This document shows, in pieces, positions 45,976-57,660 of a stretch of 64,000 nucleotides of DNA; positions within the stretch are counted from its first letter, which is position 1, and each line of letters begins with the position of its first letter. The notes under the pieces are model-generated. The model searched no databases. It had not been told where the DNA came from and saw nothing but the letters and a program-made list of their open reading frames with translations. Source of the stretch: Verticillium longisporum (Eukaryota > Ascomycota > Sordariomycetes > Glomerellales > Plectosphaerellaceae); assembly GCA_019188255.1 (NCBI GenBank), contig JAETXT010000006.1, positions 558,001 to 622,000 on the forward strand, in the 5' to 3' direction. The translations under genes were made by a program, and so were the position numbers.

Positions 45976-47835
45976 ACGTAATCCACAAGCGAGTGGTTCA
46001 CCCATGCGAGTGGTTCACTTCACCCCGACCCGACAAACATTCCGAGGAAAACCTCAACCCAAACGCCGTAAATCAATTAAAATCACTCCTCCTCGTCTTT
46101 TGCAGACGATGAGATAGCTACCTGACAAGTTCTCGCGTTGTGGCCGGTCTTCCCGCATACGCTACAGCATCGTTTCTTCGGCTGGGACCACGACGCGGGA
46201 CCCGGGTTCTGCAGCGTTTCCTCTTTTATCTGGATATCTACTTCCTTCTGAGCAATCTTGTCCTGTCCCTCGCCTACAGCCATGCTTCCTCCTTCCCGGA
46301 GACGTAGCTTTTTGGCCCTCCGGCGTCGGCTTAGTGTAGCATTTTCCTCTCGAAGGATCATAACCTCTGACTTCAAAAGAGCGATCTGGTGCATAACACC
46401 CCGCGTCCCCTTCGCAAGATAGTCAACAGCATCTAAAATTGACGTTGGGGAGCTTCCCTGGTGGCGTGAGATTCGCCCTTTGATGAAGTCAGTCTGGGAA
46501 CCTGCCTCGAGCAGGTTAGTGGGCGTCTTAGAGACCCAAGAATCACGCTCCCCGTGGGACGTCCCCGGAGGCGTCGTCGTCCTCAACCTCACATCCAGCT
46601 TTGACAGGACTGTTTCCGGGTTATGGGGGACAAGCCCCGCTCCTCGAAAGCCTCCCTGGATGTTTTTTCTGTCATTGCTTGCTGAAATGCAGCCGAAAAC
46701 GCCGGGAAGAAGTCCTCTTTGCTGATGTGCGTTGTACCCGCCCTCATCCTATCCTCGATTTGCCGACCGTATGCTTTCTTTAGTGGGCCAAAACACCCAA
46801 CATCGAGAGGCTGGAGTAGATGTGACGAATGAGGAGGCATACAGAGTGTGATGATGTTGTTCTCCTTGCAGTAGAGTTCGAAGTCGACCGAGTGGTGACT
46901 TTCGTGGCCATCCAGGATCAGTAGGCGATAACCGCCCGAAGTACGGGACTTTGTATGCCTGTCAAAATGCCGAATCCATTCCAGACCAATATCATTCGTC
47001 GTCCAGCCGTTTGGAGATGTTGCGATTCTCCAGTCGCGAGAAATCGCGTCGTCCTGGTACCAGCTCGAGAGGTGGTACTTGCCCGAAACCACGATGAACG
47101 GCGGGACGGAGAAACCCAACGCGCCAACGCCCTGGATCACCGTAACCCATTCCCGGTTGCCTGGCTGCCTCATCTTCACATTGGACCGTCTTTCCGAACT
47201 GGTCACGACCATTCCGTTGGCGATAACGCCCATCTGGAAGCCGGTCTCGTCAAAGTTGTACATGTCAGCCTCTTGGATGCCGTACTTGGCGATCATGTTA
47301 TGCACGAGGCGGAACCACGCGTTTATCGCGTCCGGATCTTCGCATTGGGCCCTCTTGTAGTCGTACTTGCGAAAGAAACGCGTCCGGAGCTCTGGTTGCC
47401 GTTTGACGAAGTTTGCGGCCCAGTTCTTCCCGACGCGTGGCGCGTCACGGTCGGCAAGCAGGCGATTCGCCATATCTCCGACCTCACCCAACCGGGGAGG
47501 GTAAGATCGCGCATCTAGGTCAAGGATATATTCGACAATAGTTTTCTCTTCTAGTACTGTTAATTTGGCAGAATTGGGCGGGCTTTCGCGTCGGGAGGGT
47601 TTGCCCTTCTGGCGTCGGAGGAGCGTCGTTAAGGGGACGGTGTAGATCCTCGCAGCACTCCGGGCGCTTAGGTTCGGGTCATTGTCCATAGCTTGGATAG
47701 CAAGGAATAATTGACCTTCTTTTGAAAGAGTCTCCATCGCGGGCGGAGGTGGAATCTGTAGAATTCAGGTGTAGGTCGTGGGCCCGGGCGAAGTGAACCA
47801 CTCGCTTGGGTGAACCACTCGCTTGTGGATTACGT
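45976..47835 (-). mobile_element. pogo/Fot1-type DNA transposon, copy 2 (1,860 bp), inside the Ty3 copy B 5' LTR
   Basis: Same TIRs as copy 1, TA duplication at 45,974-45,975 and 47,836-47,837, opposite orientation. It splits the LTR between TTACTTAT and ATAAGACTCC, which are contiguous in the other LTR copies. Free of RIP, about 53% GC, one base longer than copy 1. Confidence 0.95.
46083..47737 (-). CDS. pogo-type DDE transposase, copy 2 (homopolymer frameshift)
   Basis: The translation of both segments is the same as copy 1 (identical over the first 371 residues and over the 169-residue C-terminal segment), including the psq/CENP-B helix-turn-helix pair, the DDD catalytic triad and the terminal zinc knuckle. 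The frame shift falls at the same run, here five G on the plus strand (46,625-46,629), where six restore one 551-aa frame; as written the first frame ends QSCQSWM. Because copy 1 has four and copy 2 five, and only six works, the run length is probably misread in both. Confidence 0.9.
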
Positions 47836-47860
47836 TATATAAGACTCCTTAATATAATAA

Positions 47861-50800
47861 TCGATCTACCCCTAAGGAGCGACGACCGTTAAGATAATAT
47901 ATTAACTAGAGATATATAGAGTACTAGAAGATAGGCTATTATAGGATAATAGATAGAGAATACTAAAGAACTAATATAATTAAGGCCCGATATAGAATAA
48001 GGATAAAATATTAAGAATAATATACTCGATAATTTACTATTAATTATAGACGAGGAACTAGACCGATAATTAGAGGAAGAATAGCGTAAATTCGTAAGGA
48101 AAAGGAAATATAAAGAACTAACTATGCTCCGAAGTGGAGATTTAATAAGCCTATTACTAGGAGTAATTAGTAGATTAATACTAATATTTAGGGTAATACC
48201 CTATAAAGAACTATAAAGTACGCCCTTTATAAAGATATAATTACTAGCTATTTAATATAAGGGGACGTCCTAATTAGAACTTAATACCTTCTTATTTAGC
48301 CTCGATATACGATTCTAGCTCGATAAAAAGAGTTTCTATAGAGATATCGATAAAGTCGTATATATAAATAATTACTTTATTAATATTTTATAGCGGAGAT
48401 AGATATCGTATATATAGATAGAATACGGGTCTATCTATAAAGTTACTTGGAGAGTAATAGGGGCTTAGCTAAAGGGCGACGTAGACGATAATAATACCCG
48501 AATACTCTAAATAATTATTAAACTATATAAGCGGGATTAGCGGTTTTAAGCCCTTAATTAGAAATACTAAGACTTTATAGACGCCTATAATAGCCTAGAA
48601 ACGGAGCTACCCGAACCCCTACTATAGATCTATAAAGTAATACTTTTATTTACGAAACTTAACCTAGATCTTATATAATAGATTATAGCTTAGGGAATTC
48701 CCTATATAAGAATAGAACTAAATAGAATAGCTAAGAGGGTAGAGACCCTATTATAGATTAAGAGAAGCCTAAAATAATGCTAGGATAATAAGGAGAGAAG
48801 CCGAGATAACCTATAATAGACCTAAAATAAGATCTATAGAAGAATAGCCGACGAGCAATTATAAGGAAGAGACGACCGAAAACTAAATAGCTAGCTAAAC
48901 TAATCTATTATACTTTATAGGCTAATAATAGAATAGTAATAAATAGATAGAAGAAGGCCCGAGGCCCTAGACGACGTTAAGTACTATAATTATAATAAAT
49001 ATAGATACTACGCTAATAGCTACTTAGAAATATCGTATATAAATTATAGAAAATAAAGCTATATATATAAGTCGTATAAGTAGTACTTAGCGGTAAACCG
49101 CGAACCGCTTAGGGAAGAATAATAGGAGACCCTAATAAGAAGAACCGCTACTCCTAAGACTAAAACGGTATAAAGTAACTATTAAATTACGTATTAGTAA
49201 TAATTAGGTTAAAGGAGAGGTAATATTAGATAGAGGAGCTAATATTAACGTTATTAATAGCGACCTCCTAAAGGAAGCTAGAGAATAGCTAGGGGAAAAG
49301 TAGGGTAAGCTAGGTAGGGTATTCCGAAATAGGGAGATAAGTATTTATAGCGAAAAAGGATTATTAGCTAAGTAATAGATAACCCTAGGATAAAGCGTAT
49401 AATAATAATAGAGTATATAGTAATAGATAATATTATAAATAAGTATAATATTATCTTAGGAAGACCTTAGCTAGCCTAGGTATAGCTAATAAACGATTAA
49501 TTATAGGGCTATTAGAGATACCTTATTAGGAAATAAGATATTAGAATTATATTAATAAGAAAATAAATTAAGAGCATAATTTACTAATCCTTAATAATAG
49601 CCTTAATTATATTATAGAATATATAAACTCCCCTATAATACCCCTATAGGAGTATAATAAGAGAAACGAGCTATTTACTATAATCCTAGCGGAATATTAC
49701 GAATTTAGGGATATATTCGATATTAAATAAATAATAACCCTATTATAATATTATTAATAGGATTATTTAATAGAACTCGAGGATAGAAAGAAACTATTCT
49801 TCGGACCTATCTATACTCTAATAGAAAAGGAATTAGAAATATTAAAGGAATATATAAATAATTTATTAAAAAAGGGATAGATTAGATACTCTATTAGCCC
49901 TATTAATGCTTTTATATTATTTATTTTAAAGAAGTGTAATAAGCTTAGGATATATATCGATTATAAGGGATTTAATAAGATTATAAAGAAAGATTATACC
50001 GCTCTCCCGCTTATCTATAAGCTATTTAATTAATTAGTAATAGCTAAATTATTTACGAAATTAGACTTAAAAGATACTTATTACCGATTATATATTAAAA
50101 TAGGGGACGAATAGAAAACGGCATTTAAAATAAAATATAGCTACTTCGAATACTTTATTATACTATTTAGCTTCGCGAATATACTAGCTACCTTCTAAAT
50201 ATATATTAATAAAGTACTAGCTAGCCTCGTAGATATAATATATATCGTTTATATAAACGATATCTTAATATACTTAATAATACTAGAAGTATATTAGCGG
50301 AATACTAGAATAGTACTTAGAAGACTTCGAGAATAGAACCTCTACGTAAATCTAGAAAAATGTAACTTTAATACGATAATAGTAGAGTTTCTAGGGTTTA
50401 TAATCTCCTTTATAAACGTATATATTATAGAAGAACGAATTACTATAATAAAGGACTAATTAACCCCCTAATCCCTAAAAGACCTCTAAGGATTCCTTAG
50501 GTTTACGGGCTTTTATAGGCGTTTTATTAATAATTACTCGAAAATCGTAGCCCCCTTAATTAATAAGAACGCTAAATAATTAATAATAGATTTCTAGCTA
50601 AATACTATTAACTTAATAGCCTTCTAAAAATTAAAGTTTATATTTACGAGGGCTCCTATCCTCTAATACTTCGATAATAGATTAAAAACGAGAATTAAGC
50701 TTAATATATTAAACTTCGTAATTAGAATAGTCCTATCTTAATTAGAGAATAGCTATTAGAAACCGGTTACGTACTTTTTAAAAAAGCTTAAAGGTATAGA

Positions 50801-53800
50801 GCTATAATATAATATACTAGAAGTAGAAATAATAGCGATCGTAGAGTCTTTTAAGATATAGAGATAATACTTTATTTATAATAGATTAATAGTTAAGGTC
50901 CTAACCGATTACTTTAATTATAAATATCTTATAGAAAAACCGAAGATCTTAGGATAATAGGGAAGATAGTTATAAGCGCTAATAGAGTTCGACTTTACTA
51001 TCGAATACTAAATAAGTAATAGGAACCTAGCGGATAGCCTCTCTAGGAGGCCCGATTATAAGCTAAGTTAGGGAGAATAGGAGTAGGCGAGGGCATATTA
51101 CCTACTATCGTAGATAAAACGATTCCTTAATATTATCGGGGCTATTACTATAATAGACTAGTAGCTAGATAATAGACCTATTAAAGAAGCTATCCTAGAA
51201 GCCTAGGGAAATAATACCTTCTATAGGGTAAGAAAGGAGTAAAGGCTACCCGATTAATAAATAGAAGTAAATAGCCTATTAACCTTTAAGAATAAGATCT
51301 TTATTCTATAGGATAAGGCCCTTAGAAACGAAATCCTATAGTAAACCTACGATAGCCTAATAGCGGGGCATTAAGGAGTTAGGAAGACTATTACCTAGCT
51401 TAAAAATATATACTTCTAGAATAACTTTATTAAAGATATTAAGGAATATATCCCTATATACCTAATATATTAGATAATAAAACCCCGATACTATAAGCTA
51501 TATAGCTAATTAGGTAGCCTACCGCTATTTAATAGTCCCTTTAAGGAAATATCTATGAACTTTATTATAGGACTCCTTAAAGTCGGTAAATAAGACGCTA
51601 TACTAGTTATCGTAGACCGCTTTATAAAGTATACTATATATATACTAACTAGTAATAGATTTATAATAGCTAGTCTAGTAATTACGCTATAGGACTATAT
51701 ATTTAAGAGATATAGCCTCCTAAAAGATATAATCTTAGATAGAGGGTTACTATTTATTAGTAAATTTTAGACGATTTTATATAAGATAATAGGAATAAAG
51801 AGACGACTCTTAATAGCCTTCTATTTATAGATTAACGGCTAAATAGAACGATAGAATTAGAACCTAGAATACTATTTAGAGTATTCTATAATTATAAATA
51901 AACGGACTAGATTTCCCTACTCCCTATAGCGGAATTCGTATATAATATATTATTCTATATAATAATCTAGTAATTATTAGTAGAAGTATTAATAGGATAT
52001 AACCTAGCTAGACTAGGGGACCTAGGCCGAGCTATGCAACGATAAAGGAACTTAGAGATAATAGAACTATAAGCAGCCTAGTAGATAACTAAGAGAAAGA
52101 TAATCCGTAGACTCTTAGAGACTAGTAGTAGATACTAGGCCCACTATTATAACCGAGGAAGAATTCGGAAAGAATACGAGGTAGGAGACCTAGTTCTCCT
52201 CTCTACGAGAACGATTAAATAGTAGAGACCTAGTAAGAAGCTATCTAATAAATACCTCGGACTATTTAGAATTACTAAGAAGATAGGTAGCTATAATCTA
52301 GTATATAGGCTATAGCTATCCCTTAGCTATAAAGTATATAATATATTCTATATATTATATTTAGAAAATTAGAAAAGTAGAGAAAACTAATTACTACCTT
52401 AGCTATAGGTTAATAAGATACTATTAACTATAGGAATAGAAGACGTATATATAGTCGAGAGAATAGTTAACTATAGGGGACTATTACGTAATCGGTAATA
52501 CCTTATTAAATAGGAAGGATACCTAGAAAGCGAGAATTTATAGGAACTATAGCGAAACGTAATAGACGACCTTATTAAGATATATAAATAATTATAAGGA
52601 AGAGTAATAGCGGATTAATAGTAACTTAATTAATATTTAAGGGGTAATCTAGCCCCTAGCCTTACTCTTAAGGAAGAATAATAAAAAAAAAAAATTAAAA
52701 GAAAAACTAAATAATAAAGGAGCACTAGCGGACTATTAGCGGTTCTTAAGCCGCTACCTCGCTATTACCTTCCTAGTTCTCGCTATCCTCCTTATTATTA
52801 ATAGCGCTAATAAGAATATTATAATTCTAATAGATTATTAATAAATAAATAGTAAATAATTAATAAACGATTTACGATTAGGGTATAATTCTCCTAGATC
52901 TCGGACTAAATAGTAACTAGCTTAGCGAAAGAACCGGTAATCTATTATAGGGTAGTAGCGGAGACCTCGGTAATAGCGGTAGAGCGCTTAGCGGCTTAGG
53001 CGAGATAATCGGTAATAGCGAGGCGGCGAATAGAGTATTCGCTAGCCTCCTACTAATTAGTAATAGTACGCTTCTTAGCGCTTAGCGCTTTATCGTTTTT
53101 ACCTTTTTAGAGGGCCTTCTAGTTAGTAGTCTTAGCTATATCGAAATTAATTAAAAGAAATCTATTAATACCCGAATAATAAATATCTAATAAATAAATA
53201 TTATTTACTTTAAAGATATTAATATAGCTATTCTTAATTATAGCTTTAATAGCTAACTTAAGGGCGTATATAGCGGCCTAATGCTTAATAGGCACTTATA
53301 GGGGATTAGCTACTAGATAATAGGGGAATAAAAGGGGGTAATTTATAGCGAGGTATAGCTTACCTCCCTAGGCTACTCTATAGTAGGAGCATTTAGCGGA
53401 ATTAGCTATATAAACGATTAGCCGATAATTAATAACTAGATAGTAATTTACTTACTAGCATCCTCCTCGTAATAAGGGTACTCCTTACTCGTAATAGGAT
53501 TAAATTACTTATATATATAATCGTAGTAGCGGATTTATAGTAGGTCTCTAGCGGAGTACGCCTATCCGGGCTCCTAGCGAGGGTTAAAAGGAAGAGGAGC
53601 TATTACTCTATAGCTAATTAGCTATTAAACTATAGAGGAAACGTTAAAAGTAATTTACGAGTAGGAAATTATTTAAATAATAGTATTACTACTTTTAATT
53701 AATAGGCAATTAATAGGTAGATATTAATAGATTTATAAATTATTCTTATTAAAGAATTAGAAAACCGGAATCGATCTAAGAATTATATTTAATTAATAAT

Positions 53801-54529
53801 TATATAATAGCTAATTGCTAAGGGATTACTATAAAAGATATAAAAGTAATATTAAGGAGGGGAGGAATACTATCGTCGTCGTTATTATCGTTAAAGAAGA
53901 AGAAAAACGGAAATAATAATTAGAAAATCCTCCTATAAATATACTAGAAACTTATAATAGGCTATCCTAGAATAATAGCTATTTACTAAATCTAAATAAT
54001 AAGAAAGGAAAGAACGAAGAATAATAGATTAATAAATCTATATTAAAAGGCGAGTAATTACTAATTAGCTATAGAAGAAGCCTATTAGATTATTATTTAA
54101 GAATAGAATAATATAAGAATAATTAAATAGAACCGAGATAAAGAAGGAGAATAGAAGAATATTAGAATAATAAAACTATACTAATAGGCTACTACCTACT
54201 AATTAGCTATAAAAGAGAACTATTAGATTACTAAATAAGAATAATAGAAGAATAAGAAATAGAACTAAGACGAGAAGAAAGATATATAGAAGCACTAAAC
54301 TATAACTATTAAATAATAAAGAATTAACCTAGAAACCTTAACTAATTAATAGGAAATACTTATTAAGATAGATACTTAAGAACTAGATAGAAACCTAGAA
54401 TATATAGACGTCTTTAGACTAGATAATACTAAATAGCCTAAAAGAGAACTACCTAGAACTTAATAGGGACCTTTAACCTAAACATTATATTATACTTCGG
54501 GACGAAGTAAAGAGAGAGATAGGGCGTTA
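47861..54529 (+). pseudogene. gag-pol remnant of Ty3 copy B
   Basis: Collinear with the copy A interior, with the same RIP-stopped order gag, protease (about 49,240), RT, RNase H, integrase, chromodomain, then 1.9 kb without recognised domains. Many sites differ from copy A as C/T or G/A, showing the two copies were mutated separately. Confidence 0.85.
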
Positions 54530-54743
54530 TATTAGGACCTAAAGGAGGTATAAGACCGATAGGGGATCGCCTATTATTTAATCGTAGGAATTAAGAAGAG
54601 AGGACCGAGCATAGTAAGGGAATAGTTATAAGAAAGGTCAATGGACTAAGATTTAGAGAAGGGCATCGATTATTCTATCTTCCTAGAGACCCCTAAGAGA
54701 CTAACAGTTAATCCCTTCACTCGTTGCATAAGACTCCTTGATA
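54530..54743 (+). repeat. 3' LTR of Ty3 copy B
   Basis: 214 bp. It is the least RIP-altered LTR end of the family, with AACAGTTAATCCCTTCACTCG and CTCCTTGATA retained near the unique flank. It defines the family termini TG...CA-like and the GTCCC duplication that follows. Confidence 0.92.
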
Positions 54744-54748
54744 GTCCC

Positions 54749-55263
54749 CTAGCGATGAAGCCTGGAGATAGTCTGAAGGACCGGGTCTGAGCACGCAGCT
54801 ATGGCGGAGGGGTGGCAAGTTGCCTGCTTGATGCCCATGTGCAGCATCATTGCCGGACACAGCGTGTTCTGGGGACTGCGTTGCTTCCTTGCCGCCGCCT
54901 CTTCATTCCTCGAACCTCCTGCTCTGAGGAGGATGTCAACCGGGACATCCTCGTCCTCGCTTTCGTCTTGTGCTGTAGAAGCAGCCTGCTGTTCTTCCTG
55001 CTTTTCAAACACTGATTGTGGCCTTTAGCAATTCGATTGCCATGCTTCGACTGGAGGCTCGCCAGCTTGTGAACCAGCTGAAGCCTGATCTCTGGCCTCC
55101 CCTCGCTCCCTACCCCTGACATCTTCCGCCTGCTGTGGCTTTATTCTATCTCGGATGCACGCCTCACTGAGCGGCATGAATTAGTCCTGATTCATGTGAC
55201 GCAGTGCGACGAGGTATCTGATGACCTGTCAGAGACGAGGCGGCTGAGCTAATACAAGTTCAG
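54749..55263. other. unique DNA, no confident gene
   Basis: Normal composition. Two overlapping minus-strand frames (54,749-55,012 and 54,847-55,122) contain an acidic stretch (DESEDEDVPVDILLRAGGS) and a Gln/Ala/Glu segment in one and a basic, Ser-rich sequence in the other. They may be pieces of one decayed gene or transposon frame. I do not recognise a family. Confidence 0.35.
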
Positions 55264-55364
55264 GCCCTTATAGCACAGTGGTAGTGCGTTGCACTTGTAG
55301 GTTGAAGGTCAAGCACCCGAGCCCAGAGATGCAAAGGTCACTGGTTCAATCCCAGTTGGGGGCA
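55264..55364 (+). tRNA. tRNA-Thr (anticodon TGT) with a 29-nt intron
   Basis: Cloverleaf: acceptor stem GCCCTTA with TGGGGGC (two G-U pairs), D stem GCAC/GTGC, anticodon stem TTGCA/TGCAA with loop CTTGTA-A, T arm ACTGG TTCAATC CCAGT, discriminator A at 55,364. The anticodon TGT is at 55,296-55,298; the intron 55,300-55,328 starts one base 3' of the anticodon, the standard nuclear position. Internal promoter boxes match: A box TAGCACAGTGG and B box GGTTCAATCCC. The mature form is 72 nt. The D stem differs from the common GCTC/GAGC but is compensated, which supports function. Confidence 0.92.
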
Positions 55365-56030
55365 CACCCTCAATGTCGACACTTTTGTTTTTGTGCTCAT
55401 GTTCAATGCAAGGCCCACTCGCCCCTCCATCAATGACTGTTAAATACCGCAAAATTTACACTCTCTGCCACTAGTATTAAATTTCTTAGTAATGCTACTG
55501 GGAAGCCTTTGTGAGAGCAGCTGTCTTTGTAGAGGATTCCTGGGCGCTGGTTGCTAGTTTCGACTTTACTTACAACTCCAGCTTCAGTCACTCCACAAGC
55601 GCTTGGCCCAAGCCTCGTGGATACGGATTCTGGTAAGCGGCAGATGTTGCTGCATATTCACTCAACTCGACCATTATATCAGTGCGACGCATTACCCTGC
55701 ACATGATTCCAGTTTCTCTCCTCATGTTTCAACGAAGCCCCGTTTCACTGTTGGGGGTTAGATCTGTTAGTGGATTAGGCGTTGGTCTACACTTCGTGAA
55801 TGCAACTCAATTGAATCCCGGCGTTTACTCATTAGGTATGCTTGGCTCCATTGGCAGATGCGCATAAGTGCACTTGCGGCCGTCTGAGAGCTGCCACTAA
55901 GCCCTTCTATAATCAGTCCCCAATATTCACCTCGTGTTCACGGTCCTCGCGAGCACACATTGATATTAAACCTATAGGAAATCGCTAGCAGCGAGCCGGC
56001 TATCGACACACGAGGCCATTAGGTATATAG
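55365..56030. other. unique DNA downstream of tRNA-Thr, no supportable gene
   Basis: Normal composition that becomes AT-rich at about 56,030. A 61-codon frame at 55,682-55,867 has no features of a gene. Confidence 0.5.
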
Positions 56031-56039
56031 TAAGGCTAT

Positions 56040-57660
56040 GAATGATCCTTGAGGTATAGAAGTTGCATCTTATATAAAGGTGCTACGATATGAAACCGAC
56101 TTTTATCTATAGGTAACTATTTCTTAGAAGATTTACTTCTAAAACTGCTTTTTACTAAAGGAATTAGTATAGTTAGCACTACCATTAATTCAATTAATTT
56201 AAATATCGGGAATAGAATTAACTATTTAATATATTTCGGACTATAGATTTAACTATTTAAAGTAATTAATTAGATTTAATATAATTTAAATGAATAAATA
56301 AAGCTATTATTAATTAGATAATTTACTAGAATAATTAACGTATATAATATTAAATACTTAAGGCCTCCTAGTATAATAGCGCTATTATAAAGCTAATTTC
56401 TAAGGTATTAGACCTCTTCTAGTATATCTAAAGCTATCGTAAGCCTCTATAACGTTAATATAAGCTTTATAAGGCTAAACGCCCTCTTATAATTAGTAGT
56501 TATTACTAGGATAATAAGGATATCGAGGGCTAGGCGGTTAATTATAGGGAACGCCTCCTCTTAACTTATCTATTAATTAATAGGGTCTTTAACGTTAATA
56601 GTCTATATTAGGTTAAAGTAGAGGTATCGATTAAGTTTAAAGTCTATTAGAATTACCTTCTAGCGATAATTTTATATCTAATTATTAAATAATATTAAAT
56701 TAATAGCTTATTATAATACCTATATTTTATTAAAGCTTATAGCTATTAATAATATATTCTTTTATAATAATAATTAACCTTAATAATATTATTACTCTTA
56801 ATAGATATATAAGCTAATATAAGATTTATAAAACTATATTAATTATTCTAATGATCGTCTATTATACTTCTAGCTATTATATTCCTAGCCTAGGGTAGAG
56901 GATAATAGCTATTATATATAATAGAGATTCTATTAGCTTAATATAGTATTAATTAAGCTTCTTCTATATATTTATAATAGAGAAATAGAAGTATTATCGT
57001 AAATCTTCGGAGAATATTTTAAAATAATAAAAGGGTATTATAGAATATTCGCTCTATATATATATAAAGAAGGAATAGATTAATAAAAATATAAAAGAGC
57101 TTTATATATAAAGTTAATAACCTCTTTAATAAATTATAGATATTTAAGGGGAATCTCTAATATTAGAGAAATTATTAAAGAATGATTTCTATTATTATAT
57201 TTACTTTAAAATGTACTCTATACTTATAAATATCTCCTAGAGCGTTCTATAACTTCTAATCTTAGCTTATCCTTATATATATATTATTTATTAATATAAT
57301 AGCTTAAGAGCTTTATAGAGTTTTATAAGGAGGCATTAATCTTTAAAGGTTAGAACGATATCTTCTAATATATATTTATAAAGGTTAAGTTTAGAGAGAT
57401 TCTTCTAGAAGAAGCTTTAGATATTATTATATTTCTTAAAAGCCCGATTAAATATTAAGAATATTAAATTCTATTATATTTTATTATTAAGGATAAGCTA
57501 GAACTTAAAATCGGATTATTAATAGATTTAGAAATTATTATTAATTTCTTAAGCTTCTTTAGCGATAATTTAGAAGTATTTACTATATTATAATAAAGAA
57601 TAAATCTATTTAACGATATTATTATTAAGAGGGCTTTACTACTTATATAAACCCTAATTC
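56040..57660. other. RIP-saturated repeat relic, unclassified
   Basis: AT-rich DNA nearly free of CA/TG, with stops in all frames. The plus strand retains short coding-like stretches (around 56,480-56,640 and 57,340-57,420) but I cannot assign a family. It must be, or have been, repetitive to be mutated this way. Confidence 0.5.

Larger units (their letters stand above)
45779..54743 (+). mobile_element. Ty3/gypsy chromovirus retrotransposon, copy B (7.1 kb plus nested pogo)
   Basis: It starts TGTTAGGACCTGAGG and ends CTCCTTGATA, with a perfect 5-bp duplication GTCCC at 45,774-45,778 and 54,744-54,748. The 5' LTR (45,779-47,854) is interrupted by pogo copy 2; without it both LTRs are 214 bp. 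The internal region matches copy A along its length: RT around 49,850-50,420 (YINDILIYL again), integrase from about 51,365, chromodomain around 52,450-52,590. It is RIP-mutated, but the outer parts of both LTRs keep CA/TG, unlike the interior. It is dead in all frames. Confidence 0.94.
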
